A stretch of DNA of 64,000 nucleotides from Sphingomonadales bacterium (GCA_025362295.1 JANYGX010000012.1:90514-154513); one strand, 5' to 3'. Shown: positions 50,473-60,394, counted from the stretch's first letter. The notes: generated by a model not told the origin, from the letters alone. A program made the numbers and translations.

Positions 50473-51822
50473 ATGACAAAAACCTATCACGTTAAAACCT
50501 ATGGCTGTCAGATGAACGTCTACGACAGTGAGCGCATGGGTGAGCTGCTGGAGGCCGAGGGTTATGCGGCTGTCAATGCACCTGACGAGGCTGATCTGGT
50601 CATCCTCAACACCTGCCACATCCGTGAAAAGGCCGCTGAGAAGGTGTATTCGGATATTGGCCGCTTGCGGGTGGCCGAGCCAAAGCGTCTGGCCAATGGC
50701 CGGGATACACTGGTGGCGGTGGCAGGCTGTGTGGCGCAAGCGGAAGGGGCGGAGATTTTCCGGCGCTCAAAAACCGTCAATATGGTGTTTGGCCCGCAAA
50801 CCTATCACCGCCTGCCGGACATGCTGGCGGATGTGGTCGCCAAACGGGCGCGCGGGTTTGCTGCACAGGTGATGGATACGGATTACCCTGCGGACACCAA
50901 GTTTGATCATCTTGCCAAAGGCCGTCAGGCTACATCACCGCTGGCGTTTCTCACCATCCAGGAAGGCTGTGACAAGTTTTGCAGTTTTTGCGTGGTGCCG
51001 TACACACGCGGCGCAGAGGTGTCGCGGCCACCGGAGGCGATTGAAGCGGAAGCGCGTGCGCTGGTGGCGCGCGGTGTGCGCGAGATCACCCTGCTTGGCC
51101 AGAACGTCAATGCCTATCACGGAAAGGACAGTGCCGGGCACGAGACGGACATCGCAGCGCTGGCCACGCGACTGTCTGCAATCGACGGGCTGAAACGGCT
51201 TCGTTACACCACATCGCACCCGCTTGATATGAACGACAGCCTAATTGCAGCGCATGCAGAGCTGCCCAAATTAATGCCGTATCTGCATCTGCCAGTACAA
51301 TCTGGCTCCGATACAATTTTAAAAGCGATGAACCGGCGGCATACGGCGGTTGACTATATCCGAGCGATTGACAGGGTGCGCGCGACATGCCCGAACATCG
51401 CCCTGTCGGGAGATTTTATTGTCGGCTTTCCCGGCGAGACGGATAAAGATTTTGCTGACACACTCCAACTTGTCACACAGGCGCGCTATGCTGCCGCTTA
51501 CACATTTAAATATTCACCAAGGCCGGGCACACCGGCAGCAGAGAGCGACAAGCAAGTGCCTGAAGATATTAAAGCGGACAGGCTGGCGCAGCTGCAAGCG
51601 CTGCTGAACGAACAGCATCTGGCGTTTAACACGCCATGCGTTGGCACTGTGCAGCCCATACTCATCGAAAAGCCGGGCAAAAAGCCGCAGCACTGGGTTG
51701 GTAAAACGCCCTACCTGCAACTTGTCAGCTTCACTGCACCCGATCATGCAATCGGTGATATCGTCAACGTTACCATCACTGCCGCCTCGAAAAACAGTCT
51801 GGAAGGAAATGCCATTTTATGA
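50473..51822 (+). CDS. miaB: tRNA-2-methylthio-N6-dimethylallyladenosine synthase
   Basis: MiaB (449 residues) adds a methylthio group to i6A37 of tRNAs reading U-starting codons. The N-terminal cluster ligands are in [16 protein letters not shown] and [22 protein letters not shown] is the radical-SAM motif. A TRAM domain ends the chain. The start [15 protein letters not shown] at 50473 is chosen; the longer frame from 50401 adds non-family residues. It overlaps phoH by four bases. Confidence 0.96.
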   Translation: MTKTYHVKTYGCQMNVYDSERMGELLEAEGYAAVNAPDEADLVILNTCHIREKAAEKVYSDIGRLRVAEPKRLANGRDTLVAVAGCVAQAEGAEIFRRSKTVNMVFGPQTYHRLPDMLADVVAKRARGFAAQVMDTDYPADTKFDHLAKGRQATSPLAFLTIQEGCDKFCSFCVVPYTRGAEVSRPPEAIEAEARALVARGVREITLLGQNVNAYHGKDSAGHETDIAALATRLSAIDGLKRLRYTTSHPLDMNDSLIAAHAELPKLMPYLHLPVQSGSDTILKAMNRRHTAVDYIRAIDRVRATCPNIALSGDFIVGFPGETDKDFADTLQLVTQARYAAAYTFKYSPRPGTPAAESDKQVPEDIKADRLAQLQALLNEQHLAFNTPCVGTVQPILIEKPGKKPQHWVGKTPYLQLVSFTAPDHAIGDIVNVTITAASKNSLEGNAIL

Positions 51823-52844
51823 CCAAGCGCAATCGAACCCGTGAGTCCGATCTCTCTGTCGTTAACAGTATTCGCCTCACGATCGATTTTGAAAGACCGG
51901 ATTTATTGGGTGTTTTATTCGGTGCGTTTGACCAAAACCTGATTGTTCTTGAAAACAGGCTTGGCGTTTACATGGCGGCGCGCGGCACGCGCATTACGAT
52001 TGAAGGCGAAAGCACAGCGGCGCATATTGCACGCGACACATTGCAGGCGCTGTACGATCAGGTGGCAAAGCACGGCAAGCTTGAAGCCATCGATATCGAT
52101 CAGGCTGTGGCAGCGGGCAGGCGGGCAGCCAACGGCGATGCACCGGGGCTGTTTACATCCGGTGAGGCACCACTTGAAATCCGCACCCGCCGCAAGACCA
52201 TTCAGCCGCGCTCACCCACACAAGTCGCCTACATGAAGGCACTGGCATCATCCGACATTATTTTTGCCCTTGGGCCAGCAGGCACCGGCAAAACCTATCT
52301 CGCCGTGGCGCAGGCCGTCAGCCAGCTCATCAACGGCAGCGTCGAACGGTTGATCCTGTCCCGTCCGGCGGTTGAAGCGGGTGAGCGCTTGGGTTTCTTG
52401 CCCGGTGACCTTAAGGAAAAAGTCGATCCGTATCTGCGCCCACTTTATGATGCGCTGTATGATATGCTGCCTGCCGAGCAGGTGGAGCGCCGGTTGACCT
52501 CCGGTGAAATTGAAATTGCACCGCTTGCCTTCATGCGTGGCCGCACACTGTCCGATGCGTTTGTCATCCTTGACGAAGCGCAAAATACCACGGCCATGCA
52601 AATGAAAATGATGCTCACCCGTTTTGGCCAGCGCTGCCGCATGGTGATTTGCGGCGACCCGCATCAGGTGGATTTGCCGAACACTGTACAATCGGGTTTG
52701 GTCGATGCCATTCGCAAGCTCGACAATATTCCCGGCATTTCGATGCTGCGGTTCGATCCATCAGAAGTCGTCAGGCATCCGCTGGTCGGGCATATTGTCA
52801 AGGCGTATGGCGATGGGGCAGGCGAGACACGGACAGGGGTTTGA
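51819..52844 (+). CDS. phoH: PhoH-family ATPase
   Basis: A 341-residue P-loop protein (PhoH/YbeZ type) thought to act in RNA and ribosome maturation with Ybe[20 protein letters not shown] is Walker A and [21 protein letters not shown] is Walker B. An N-terminal KH-like region precedes. In most alphaproteobacteria ybeY and corC follow; here the next gene is the convergent pnp, so the operon is broken at this point. Confidence 0.93.
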   Translation: MTKRNRTRESDLSVVNSIRLTIDFERPDLLGVLFGAFDQNLIVLENRLGVYMAARGTRITIEGESTAAHIARDTLQALYDQVAKHGKLEAIDIDQAVAAGRRAANGDAPGLFTSGEAPLEIRTRRKTIQPRSPTQVAYMKALASSDIIFALGPAGTGKTYLAVAQAVSQLINGSVERLILSRPAVEAGERLGFLPGDLKEKVDPYLRPLYDALYDMLPAEQVERRLTSGEIEIAPLAFMRGRTLSDAFVILDEAQNTTAMQMKMMLTRFGQRCRMVICGDPHQVDLPNTVQSGLVDAIRKLDNIPGISMLRFDPSEVVRHPLVGHIVKAYGDGAGETRTGV

Positions 52845-52845
52845 T

Positions 52846-52899
52846 CCTCTCCCCTCCCCTCGCAAGAGCTTGTCCTAGCGAAGGGTGGGAGAAGAGAAG
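52846..52899. repeat. GC-rich palindromic repeat between phoH and pnp
   Basis: CTCTCCCCTCCCCTCGC and the later GCGAAGGGTGGGAGAAGAG form an imperfect hairpin of about 17 positions around 14 bases. It lies in the 64-base gap between two convergent genes and may end transcription from both sides. It resembles the units at 55158-55335. Confidence 0.5.
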
Positions 52900-52908
52900 C
52901 AGAAACAA

Positions 52909-55104
52909 TTAATCCCGCCGTGGGCGTTTCCGGTCACGACTGCCGCGATCACCACGGTCGCCGCCGTCACGCTTTGGCCGGTCGCCGTCTTCGCGCGGTG
53001 GCCGGTCGTCGGCGATTTCCTCACCGGTTTCCTGATTAACCAGACGCATGGACAAGCGCACCTTGCCGCGATCATCGATGCCGAGCACCTTGACCTTGAC
53101 GATGTCATCCTGCTTCACCACATCGCTGACTTTTTCAACGCGCTCGGCTTTCAGTTCCGAGACATGCACCAAGCCATCCTTGCTGCCGAGGAAATTAACA
53201 AACGCGCCAAAGTCAACGGTTGACACAACCTTGCCCTCGTAGATTTTGCCGACTTCGGCTTCCTCAACAATACCGTTGATCCACTTGAGTGCGGCTTTAA
53301 TCTGCTCACCGTTCGAGGATGATACTTTCACGGTGCCGTCATCTTCAATGCTGACCTTGGCGCCAGTCACTTCAACGATCTCGCGGATAATCTTGCCGCC
53401 AGTGCCAATGACTTCACGAATTTTCTCTTTTGGTATCTTGATGGTTTCAATGCGCGGTGCATGGGCTGACATTTCGTGAACGCCGGTCAAACCCTTGGCC
53501 ATTTCTTTTAAGATATGCGCGCGGCCTTCGTGGGCCTGTGCTAAAGCGACCTTCATGATCTCCTCGGTGATGCCAGCGACCTTGATGTCCATCTGCAAGG
53601 CCGTGATACCCGCTTCCGTGCCGGCCACCTTGAAATCCATATCACCCAGATGATCTTCATCACCAAGAATGTCGGAGATCACAGCAAACTCCTTGCCCTC
53701 CAGAATAAGGCCCATGGCAATGCCGGAGACCGGACGCTTCAAGGGCACACCGGCATCCATCAGCGACAGCGAACCGCCACAGACCGAGGCCATTGATGAT
53801 GAACCATTTGATTCCGTAATGTCAGAAACCACCCGCAATGTGTATGGGAATGTCGCCTTGTCTGGCAACACAGCATGAAGTGCACGCCATGCCAGCTTGC
53901 CGTGGCCAACTTCGCGGCGACCAACGCCGCCACCAAATCGACCCACTTCGCCCACTGAATACGGTGGAAAATTGTAGTTCAGCATGAAATGTTCATTGCT
54001 GAGGCCATCAAGGCTGTCGATGCGTTGTTCGTCATCGCCGGTACCAAGTGTGGTTGTGACCAAAGCTTGCGTTTCGCCGCGTGTGAATAGCGATGAGCCG
54101 TGGGTGCGTGGCAGCACGCCAACTTCAGCCATGATCGGTCGTACAGTGACTTTATCACGGCCGTCGATGCGAATGCCTTCTCTCAAAATCGCACCACGCA
54201 CAATGTCAGCCTCGATTTTCTTGATAAGTTTGCCAACCAGTTGCGGGTTGTTATCGGCGTCGAGCGCTGCATGAGCCTTGGCTTTCGCCTCATTCAAGGC
54301 ACCCACACGCTCTTGCTTGATGGTCTTTTTGTAAGCGGCCTTGACATCACTGCCAATAAGATCGTGCAGGGATTTTTCCAGTGCTTTTGTGTCGGCTTTC
54401 GGGGTCACATCCCAAGGATCTTTGGCGGCTTTTTCAGCCAGATTAATGATGGCATTGATCACATCCTGCGAGGCCTTCTGGCCAAACATCACAGCCCCCA
54501 GCATGGTTTCTTCGCTAAGCTCTTTGGCTTCAGATTCAACCATCAGCACAGCATCGCTTGTGCCGGCAACAACCAGATCGAGTGTCAGATCAACGCGCTG
54601 CTCGTTGGTCGGGTTCAGCACATATTCGTTGTTGATGTAGGCAACGCGGGCACCGCCAACCGGGCCCATGAATGGAATGCCCGAAAGCGTCAGGGCCGCC
54701 GAGCAGCCAACCAGTGCAACAATATCAGGGTCGTTTTCACCGTCGTAGGACACGACCTGTGCAATCACCAGAACCTCGTTGTAAAACCCTTCCGGAAACA
54801 GTGGGCGTACGGGGCGGTCGATAAGGCGTGAGGTCAGCGTTTCTTTTTCAGTTGGCCGGCCTTCGCGTTTGAAGAAGCCGCCGGGAATTTTACCAGCAGC
54901 GAAAAACTTTTCCTGATAGTGGACAGTGAGCGGGAAAAAATCCTGCCCGTCTTTGACAGAGCGTGCACCGACAACGGTGCACAGCACGGCGGTTTCACCA
55001 TAGGTGGCGAGCACAGCGCCGTCAGCTTGGCGCGCAATGCGGCCGGTTTCGAGGGTGAGCGTGCGACCGCCCCAGTTGATTTCTTCTTTATGGATAGTGA
55101 ACAT
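52909..55104 (-). CDS. pnp: polyribonucleotide nucleotidyltransferase (PNPase)
   Basis: PNPase (731 residues) degrades RNA 3' to 5' with phosphate. Two RNase PH domains (first begins [20 protein letters not shown], second around [16 protein letters not shown]) enclose a helical linker. The KH domain has [15 protein letters not shown], and the S1 domain has [20 protein letters not shown] short Arg/Asp/Gly tail ends the chain. It follows rpsO leftward, but the gap is 231 bases and filled with repeats. Confidence 0.98.
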   Translation of the reverse strand: MFTIHKEEINWGGRTLTLETGRIARQADGAVLATYGETAVLCTVVGARSVKDGQDFFPLTVHYQEKFFAAGKIPGGFFKREGRPTEKETLTSRLIDRPVRPLFPEGFYNEVLVIAQVVSYDGENDPDIVALVGCSAALTLSGIPFMGPVGGARVAYINNEYVLNPTNEQRVDLTLDLVVAGTSDAVLMVESEAKELSEETMLGAVMFGQKASQDVINAIINLAEKAAKDPWDVTPKADTKALEKSLHDLIGSDVKAAYKKTIKQERVGALNEAKAKAHAALDADNNPQLVGKLIKKIEADIVRGAILREGIRIDGRDKVTVRPIMAEVGVLPRTHGSSLFTRGETQALVTTTLGTGDDEQRIDSLDGLSNEHFMLNYNFPPYSVGEVGRFGGGVGRREVGHGKLAWRALHAVLPDKATFPYTLRVVSDITESNGSSSMASVCGGSLSLMDAGVPLKRPVSGIAMGLILEGKEFAVISDILGDEDHLGDMDFKVAGTEAGITALQMDIKVAGITEEIMKVALAQAHEGRAHILKEMAKGLTGVHEMSAHAPRIETIKIPKEKIREVIGTGGKIIREIVEVTGAKVSIEDDGTVKVSSSNGEQIKAALKWINGIVEEAEVGKIYEGKVVSTVDFGAFVNFLGSKDGLVHVSELKAERVEKVSDVVKQDDIVKVKVLGIDDRGKVRLSMRLVNQETGEEIADDRPPREDGDRPKRDGGDRGDRGSRDRKRPRRD

Positions 55105-55157
55105 GTATGTTTCTTTTCATGAATTGCACCGAACCCCTATTGGCCGGGTGCGAGATT

Positions 55158-55335
55158 TAATCCTCTCCCCTTGCGGGAGAGGATACGCAGACTTAACACC
55201 ACTTTCTTGGCGTTTGGTCGAAGTTGGAGAGGGGTTTGTGGAGCGAAGAGCACCCCTCTCTCAGCTATGCTAGAAGGCAAGTAAGTGCCTCCACGTGTCA
55301 CTATCTCCCCAGCAAGGGAGGGGAGAGGAAGAAGG
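55158..55335. repeat. two palindromic repeat units in the rpsO-pnp gap
   Basis: The first unit (about 55158-55185) pairs CCTCTCCCC with GGGAGAGG around TTGC. The second (about 55225-55335) has GAGAGGGG and CCCCTCTC arms near 55228-55262 and TCTCCCC...GGGAGGGGAGAGG at 55307-55328. In E. coli this gap holds an RNase III site and a terminator controlling pnp; here repeats occupy the whole gap and could serve that role. Exact borders are by eye. Confidence 0.55.
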
Positions 55336-55605
55336 CTACTTACGAATACCAAGCTTGCCGATGATCGTGGTATACCGCGCTTCCTCAACAGATTTCAGAT
55401 AATCGAGCAGGCGGCGACGGTTGTTCACCATCACCAGTAAGCCACGACGGCTGTGGTTGTCTTTTTTGTGGGTTTTGAAATGCTCGGTGAGGTTGGTGAT
55501 GCGCTCTGTCAGAATGGCAATCTGCACTTCTGGTGAGCCGCTGTCGTTGGCGCTCTGGGCATATTCTTTAATCACCGCAGTTTTGCGGTCAGCCGAAATA
55601 GACAT
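55336..55605 (-). CDS. rpsO: 30S ribosomal protein S15
   Basis: S15 (89 residues) is a primary 16S rRNA binder. [16 protein letters not shown] is the start chosen, since it gives the standard length; the longer frame adds 15 residues from the truB gap. [24 protein letters not shown] is the rRNA-contacting loop. It lies 19 bases after truB, as in other bacteria. Confidence 0.98.
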   Translation of the reverse strand: MSISADRKTAVIKEYAQSANDSGSPEVQIAILTERITNLTEHFKTHKKDNHSRRGLLVMVNNRRRLLDYLKSVEEARYTTIIGKLGIRK

Positions 55606-55624
55606 AGGTATATCCTTCAAACAT

Positions 55625-56638
55625 CTAAAGGTTGAGACCCCGCAATACACTCACACTCACACCATCAAAGGTGACCAGGGCGACTGGAACAGACAAGTTC
55701 ATCGCCAGGTAAGTGCCAGGGTTTGCAAGGTGCCCCGCTGTATCCGGCCCCAAAACAAGGCGTTTGCCGTGCTTCAGTTGAATGGCTTGATCAGGGGTGA
55801 CAGCAAGAGCCGGGATGTCGTCCAGCCCTGCAGTCAATGGCAGTAGCGCCTGTTCTTGAATATTGCCTAGGACAAGTTGGGCGAGCGAGTCCAGCGAAAT
55901 CGCTGTTTCAAGCGTAAATGGCCCGGCTTTTGTCCGGCGCAGCATGGACACGTGGCCAACAGTGCCAAGCGCCACGGCAATATCGCGCGCCAGCGAGCGG
56001 ATGTAGGTGCCCTTGGAGACAAGGGTTGAAAGGGTGACAACGCAATGTTCGGCATCGTTCTCACCGCCGGCCTGCCCCTCCACCGCCAAAGAAGCGGTCC
56101 CCCTCCCGCTCAAGAGGGGGAGGCATTGAGCACCCGTGCTCTGCAAGGGGGCGGGGTGAAGCAACAGCGCATAAACCGTCACCTGCCGCGCCAGCATCGC
56201 CACCACCTCCCCCGCCCTTGCCCGCGCATAAGCGCGCTCGCCATCAATTTTAAGCGCTGAATACGTGGGTGGAATTTGTGAAATCAGGCCAGTGAATTGC
56301 GGCAGTACAGCCTCAATCTGCTGAAGGGTCGGCCGCACATCGGATACGGCGATAACTTCCCCCTCCTTATCTTCAGTGCTCGTCGCGGTGCCAAACTCTA
56401 TGGTGAAATCATAGCCTTTTATGGCATCGAGCATGTAGCCGCTCAGTTTTGTCGCCTCACCCAGCGCAATCGGCAGCACACCGGTCGCCAGCGGATCAAG
56501 CGTGCCGCCATGGCCGATTTTGTGGCCCTTCGGCATAACCGGGCGCAGAATACGCTTGCATGCACCCACCACCTGCGCGCTCGACATGCCGACGGGTTTA
56601 TCAATGTTAAGCCAGCCGTGTAGGGGGTGATGCGTCAC
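55625..56638 (-). CDS. truB: tRNA pseudouridine-55 synthase with an in-frame repeat insertion
   Basis: TruB makes pseudouridine 55 in the T-loop of tRNAs. [18 protein letters not shown] and [13 protein letters not shown] hold the catalytic Asp48. [20 protein letters not shown] and [13 protein letters not shown] are further motifs. At 337 residues it is longer than most; about 30 residues (161-190, rich in Gly, Ala and Pro) sit between VTVYALLLH and [16 protein letters not shown], where the family has only a short turn. The DNA for this insert is a GC-rich palindromic repeat. Translation starts at GTG, overlapping the parE stop (GTGA). The insertion lies on a surface turn, so activity may survive. 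Confidence 0.93.
   Translation of the reverse strand: MTHHPLHGWLNIDKPVGMSSAQVVGACKRILRPVMPKGHKIGHGGTLDPLATGVLPIALGEATKLSGYMLDAIKGYDFTIEFGTATSTEDKEGEVIAVSDVRPTLQQIEAVLPQFTGLISQIPPTYSALKIDGERAYARARAGEVVAMLARQVTVYALLLHPAPLQSTGAQCLPLLSGRGTASLAVEGQAGGENDAEHCVVTLSTLVSKGTYIRSLARDIAVALGTVGHVSMLRRTKAGPFTLETAISLDSLAQLVLGNIQEQALLPLTAGLDDIPALAVTPDQAIQLKHGKRLVLGPDTAGHLANPGTYLAMNLSVPVALVTFDGVSVSVLRGLNL
56069..56158. repeat. palindromic repeat inserted in frame in truB
   Basis: On the + strand CCCCCTC at about 56099-56105 pairs with GAGGGGG at 56114-56120, and CACCC...GGGGTG arms close a second hairpin at 56131-56158. Its length of about 90 bases is a multiple of three and no stop codon is read in the truB frame. 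It resembles the intergenic units nearby and, in concept, the Rickettsia palindromic elements that insert into genes. Confidence 0.6.
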
Positions 56639-56943
56639 TGTTCTTTTTGCTCTGGCAAGTGGCGTAAAACATCCATACGTCGGTGCAAAACGCGCAATAT
56701 GATAAGATTTTGATCAGTAGTGTCATAAAAAATACGATGTTGCGCAACCGGGTAGATCTGGCAACTATAACCAAATTTACCGATAGCTGGATTGTCGAGA
56801 ATTGCTTCAAAAGCAATATTGATTTTTAACTGATAGTCCAAAAGCTGAGCATTGCCCCATTTTTCCAGCGTGTATGCGAATAAATTTCTTAAATCCTGCG
56901 CAGCCGGCTGCGTGATTACAATCTTTATTTTATGGGCAGACAT
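56635..56943 (-). CDS. parE: ParE/RelE-superfamily toxin
   Basis: A 102-residue toxin of the ParE/RelE fold. The start is set at ATG 56943 (MSAHKIKIVITQPAAQDLRN). The longer frame from 56988 is encoded inside the antitoxin gene. A helical hairpin with EKWGNAQLLDYQLKINIAFEAILDNPAIGK and the beta part HRIFYDTTDQNLIILRVLHRRMD match ParE. ParE poisons gyrase and RelE cleaves mRNA; the LHRRMDVLRHL end fits ParE. It overlaps the antitoxin by 14 bases and its stop overlaps the truB start. Confidence 0.88.
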   Translation of the reverse strand: MSAHKIKIVITQPAAQDLRNLFAYTLEKWGNAQLLDYQLKINIAFEAILDNPAIGKFGYSCQIYPVAQHRIFYDTTDQNLIILRVLHRRMDVLRHLPEQKEQ

Positions 56944-57214
56944 CGGGATCCGGTATCCTGCCTTCGGCAACGTACTGGCGCGCATCACTTACAATTTTAT
57001 CCATAAATTCAGGTGTGTAGACTTCAATGCGCCCGTCACGAACAGCCTGGCGACCAACCTCTAATGCTGCCATTAGCTTTGCAGTTTTACCATCTTCTTG
57101 CTCGCGCAACCGACGGACAGCATCGCGCACCAGCTCAGTGGCGTTGCTGTAATAGCCATCTTGAACCTTATTTTTGATGAAATTTTCATCGACAGGTGGG
57201 AACGCGACATTCAT
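56930..57214 (-). CDS. parD: ParD-family antitoxin
   Basis: A 94-residue antitoxin with an N-terminal ribbon-helix-helix (about residues 8-45: FIKNKVQDGYYSNATELVRDAVRRL), which binds DNA and dimerises. The C-terminal part, with EVGRQAVRDGRIEVYTPEF, should wrap the toxin. A GGAG site lies upstream. It is the first gene of a leftward operon leading into truB, rpsO and pnp, in the place where infB and rbfA are usually found. Confidence 0.88.
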   Translation of the reverse strand: MNVAFPPVDENFIKNKVQDGYYSNATELVRDAVRRLREQEDGKTAKLMAALEVGRQAVRDGRIEVYTPEFMDKIVSDARQYVAEGRIPDPDVCP

Positions 57215-57218
57215 AATA

Positions 57219-57255
57219 ATGCTCCATTTATGACTATATTATAAGCATAAAAGCT
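57219..57255 (-). promoter_or_regulatory. parDE promoter and candidate ParD operator
   Basis: The leftward -10 hexamer TATAAT is at 57243-57238. It is flanked by TTATG (57229-57233) and CATAA (57246-57250), an imperfect inverted repeat that could bind the ParD dimer. Autoregulation by the antitoxin is normal for such pairs. No clear -35 was found. Confidence 0.4.
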
Positions 57256-57319
57256 ACATTATTGAAAAGCAACATGGTTAGGCGTTTACCAATCAGACTT
57301 AGCCAGATAGTAGTCTTTG

Positions 57320-57325
57320 TATAAT
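57320..57325 (+). promoter_or_regulatory. -10 hexamer for thrS
   Basis: TATAAT at 57320-57325 is perfect and lies 20 bases before the thrS ATG, giving a very short leader. No good -35 was seen at 16-18 bases. No T-box or operator fold with a tRNA-like arm fits in the short leader. Confidence 0.45.
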
Positions 57326-57345
57326 CAAAATCCGAAAGCCAACGC

Positions 57346-59367
57346 ATGTCTGATCAAATATCCGTTACCCTTCCAGACGGCTCAAACCGCAAGCTTCCGC
57401 GCGGTGCCTCTGCGGCAGATGTCGCGACGAGCATCGGCCCCGGCCTTGCCAAAGCGGCCATAGCGGCACGGGTGAACGGCGCGCTGTGGGATTTAAACCG
57501 GCCTTTCGAGACTGCAGACGTGAAGCTTGAGATCGTCACCGGCAAGGACAAAGAGGCGCTGGAGCTGATCCGCCACGACACTGCCCACGTGCTGGCGGAG
57601 GCTGTACAGACGCTCTACCCCGGCACGCAGGTGACCATCGGGCCAAACATCGATGACGGGTTTTTCTACGATTTTGCCCCAAGTGGACGCGGCCCGTTCA
57701 CCGAGGATGATCTGCCAAAGATTGAAGCCAAGATGCGCGAGATCATCGCAAAAGGCGAGGCACTAACGCGGGAGGCATGGAACCGCGATGAAGCCATTGC
57801 GCATTTCAAATCCATTGGTGAAACCTACAAGGCCGAAATCATCAGCGATCTGGCCGCTGATCAAACCATCACCATCTACCGGCAGGGCGCGTGGTATGAT
57901 CTCTGTCGCGGGCCACATCTTCCCGCCACCAGCAAAATTCCTGCGGATGCGTTCAAGCTGATGAAAGTCGCTGGTGCTTATTGGCGCGGTGACAGCAAAA
58001 ACGCTATGCTATCGCGCATTTACGGCACGGCATGGCCGAACAAGAAAGACCTCGAGGCGTATGTGCTGCGGCTGGAGGAAGCCGAGAAGCGCGACCACCG
58101 CAAGATTGGCCGCGAGATGGATCTGTTTCATTTGCAGAGCGAGGCGCACGGCTCGGTGTTCTGGCACCCAAAGGGCTATATTATCTGGCGCGAGCTTGAG
58201 GCCTACATGCGCCGGGCGATTGACGGCGCTGGTTATGTTGAGGTGAAAACCCCGCAGCTGATGGACTCGCGCCAGTGGGAGCAATCCGGCCACTGGGGCA
58301 AGTACCGTGAAAATATGTTTGTGGTGCCAGACGAAGTGCCGAACATTGATGATGACGGGCCAGTGCTCTCCGGCAAGGCCGATATGATGGCAATGAAGCC
58401 GATGAACTGTCCAGCGCATGTGCTGATTTTCCGGCAGGGCATCAAGAGCTATCGCGACTTGCCGCTGCGTATGGCCGAGATGGGTTGCTGTCATCGCAAC
58501 GAGGCGCATGGGGCGCTGCACGGCATCATGCGGGTGCGCCAGTTCACCCAGGATGATGGTCATATTTTTTGCCGTGAAGATCAGATTGTCGAAGAGGTGC
58601 GGCTGTTCTGCGAGCTGCTCGATGTGGTCTACAAGGATCTCGGTTTTGAAAGCTATGCCATCAAGCTGGCACTGCGCCCTGAAAAGCGTTTCGGCACTGA
58701 CGAGATGTGGGACCGTGCGGAACATGATTTGCGCGAAGCAGTGCGATTGGCAGGCCGGGCCGGGCCGGAATATCAGTGGGAGGAACTGCCGGGAGAAGGC
58801 GCGTTCTACTCCCCCAAGCTGGAATTCCATTTGACCGACGCGATTGGCCGCACCTGGCAGTGCGGCACTATCCAGCTCGATTATGTGCTGCCCGAGCGGC
58901 TGGACGCCAGCTATATTGGTGAGGACGGCGCGAAGCACCGGCCGGTCATGTTGCACCGGGCTATTCTTGGCACCTTTGAGCGCTTCATCGGTATTTTGAT
59001 CGAGCATTATGCCGGTAAATTTCCCTTGTGGTTGGCGCCGGTTCAGGTGGTGGTGGCCACGGTGGTGTCTGAAGCCGATGCGTATGCGCAAGAAGCCGTC
59101 GATGCCCTGCGCGCCGCCGGCATTCGTGCCGACATCGATACGCGCAACGAGAAAATCAACTTCAAGGTGCGCGATCATTCCGTGCACAAGGTACCAGTGT
59201 TGCTGGTGGTCGGGAGGCGCGAGGCGGATGAGAAGACTGTAGCGGTCAGGCGGCTCGGCGTTGAGAAGCAGGAAGTGGTTAGCCTCAGCACTATGGTATC
59301 ACAATTGAAAGCTGAGGCGCAGGCGCCGGATGTATTGCGGGCAGGCAAGCTTGAGGCTAAATTTTGA
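57346..59367 (+). CDS. thrS: threonyl-tRNA synthetase
   Basis: ThrRS (673 residues) charges tRNA-Thr. The TGS domain ([22 protein letters not shown]), the editing domain ([19 protein letters not shown], then DLCRGPHLP), and the class II core with [10 protein letters not shown] as the zinc ligand Cys and [20 protein letters not shown] as motif 2 are in order. The anticodon domain ends the chain. It is divergent from parD. Length is slightly above E. coli ThrRS. Confidence 0.98.
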   Translation: MSDQISVTLPDGSNRKLPRGASAADVATSIGPGLAKAAIAARVNGALWDLNRPFETADVKLEIVTGKDKEALELIRHDTAHVLAEAVQTLYPGTQVTIGPNIDDGFFYDFAPSGRGPFTEDDLPKIEAKMREIIAKGEALTREAWNRDEAIAHFKSIGETYKAEIISDLAADQTITIYRQGAWYDLCRGPHLPATSKIPADAFKLMKVAGAYWRGDSKNAMLSRIYGTAWPNKKDLEAYVLRLEEAEKRDHRKIGREMDLFHLQSEAHGSVFWHPKGYIIWRELEAYMRRAIDGAGYVEVKTPQLMDSRQWEQSGHWGKYRENMFVVPDEVPNIDDDGPVLSGKADMMAMKPMNCPAHVLIFRQGIKSYRDLPLRMAEMGCCHRNEAHGALHGIMRVRQFTQDDGHIFCREDQIVEEVRLFCELLDVVYKDLGFESYAIKLALRPEKRFGTDEMWDRAEHDLREAVRLAGRAGPEYQWEELPGEGAFYSPKLEFHLTDAIGRTWQCGTIQLDYVLPERLDASYIGEDGAKHRPVMLHRAILGTFERFIGILIEHYAGKFPLWLAPVQVVVATVVSEADAYAQEAVDALRAAGIRADIDTRNEKINFKVRDHSVHKVPVLLVVGRREADEKTVAVRRLGVEKQEVVSLSTMVSQLKAEAQAPDVLRAGKLEAKF

Positions 59368-59686
59368 GCGTTTAAGAACAGGGCTTGCAAGCCGCCGTAT
59401 TATACTAAAAGCCCTTTGCATTGACTCATGGTCATTGGCGAGGCATCTTCTCAGGTTCTAGGTTCCGAGGTGTCAAGCTAGGAGTGCAACCTCATGTTCG
59501 TTGATGGTTGACTGTTAGGGATACCAGCTAACATAAGACCAGCCAAACGTGCCATGGATAGACGTTATGGGAGATCAAACGGATGTCAAGAAAAGCGGTT
59601 AAGTAACGTGTCACCGGAACCCAAATTGCTCGTGGACTAAATAGTCTTGGAAAATTTGTTATCGGTGACAGCAGAGATTTTAGGAT
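59368..59686. other. intergenic region with probable group II intron RNA fragment
   Basis: Between thrS and the TetR gene lie 319 bases without a protein gene. From about 59484 (GTGCAACC, close to the GTGYG start of group II introns) the sequence has a run typical of intron domain I, such as GGATACCAGCTAACATAAG and AAGAAAAGCGGTTAAGTAACG. TGTCACCG (59609-59616) pairs perfectly with CGGTGACA (59663-59670), and GACTA/TAGTC (59635-59646) makes an inner hairpin. There is no reverse-transcriptase gene and no domain V was found, so it would be a dead 5' fragment. Identification is from pattern memory. Confidence 0.35.
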
Positions 59687-60298
59687 TTACCGAGTGGAGA
59701 TTCCATTGAGCAGCATATCCATAAGACTCTCTAGGCGCGCTTCCGCCTCGGCCTCGGAGGGGAAGAACCCGCAGAGCTCAAAGACAACAAGGCCGTGCCC
59801 GGCGCTGCACATAGCCTCAAATGTTTCGATCGGATCAATGTCGGGGCGAAATAAACCGAGCTGTTGCCCTTCCTTCACCGTATCTGCAAAACGGGTGGCG
59901 GCGACCGAATGTCGCAACAAAGATAACTGTGGTGTTCCTTCTGATGTTTGGGACCGGGTGAGTGCGAGAAATAGTGCAGGGTCAGATTTCGCTAGTCGCC
60001 GATGGGTTCGGCCAACCGCCCTCAATCGTTCCGCGGGATCGGCACCTCTGGCTAATGCCTCAGCGATGGCTTCAGCAAAGTTTTCAACGAGATACCGAAA
60101 AACCGTCCCGACTAGACTTTCTTTGCCTCCAAACAACGTATAGATTGCTTGCGTCGAAGTTCCGCTTTGTGCTGCAATTTGGCGAAGGTTGATACCGTCA
60201 ATTCCGTCAACACGGATGGCGTCTCTCGCAGCAGATAACAGCGTTTGCCGGATTTCGCCGCGCTCCTGATTTTGAATTGCCTTATGGCTATCGTTCAT
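59687..60298 (-). CDS. TetR/AcrR-family regulator
   Basis: A 203-residue repressor. Residues about 18-63 hold the helix-turn-helix, with LRQIAAQSGTSTQAIYTLFGGKESL. A WHG-like C-terminal ligand domain follows (LVVFELCGFF). It is divergent from an enoyl-CoA hydratase and SDR pair and separated from them by a region with a perfect palindrome, its probable operator. An acyl-CoA or lipid-like inducer is a reasonable guess. Confidence 0.9.
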   Translation of the reverse strand: MNDSHKAIQNQERGEIRQTLLSAARDAIRVDGIDGINLRQIAAQSGTSTQAIYTLFGGKESLVGTVFRYLVENFAEAIAEALARGADPAERLRAVGRTHRRLAKSDPALFLALTRSQTSEGTPQLSLLRHSVAATRFADTVKEGQQLGLFRPDIDPIETFEAMCSAGHGLVVFELCGFFPSEAEAEARLESLMDMLLNGISTR

Positions 60299-60359
60299 CA
60301 GAAATCCGTACTCCGTATTATGTTTATTTAATCCATCACTCTAATAGCATAGTTAGGGC

Positions 60360-60394
60360 TTGACAGTCCATAACAATTCTATAACATTGTTATA
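60360..60394. promoter_or_regulatory. promoter and TetR operator between the divergent genes
   Basis: TATAACA-T-TGTTATA (60380-60394) is a perfect 15-base palindrome. TTGACA (60360-60365), a consensus -35, is followed 16 bases later by TAACAT (60382-60387), so the operator overlaps the -10 of the rightward operon. An additional ATAACAAT half-site lies at 60370-60377. This layout fits repression by the TetR protein of both genes. Confidence 0.6.

Noticed and set aside
58009..59187. A 392-codon open frame on the minus strand opposite thrS
   Set aside because: It lies wholly within thrS, which is a certain gene with all family motifs. The antisense product is His- and Gln-rich without domain resemblance, as expected from the complement of a GC-rich gene.
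59380..59415. AGGGCTT/AAGCCCT inverted repeat after thrS as a terminator
   Set aside because: The loop is 22 bases and no T-run follows; too weak to call.
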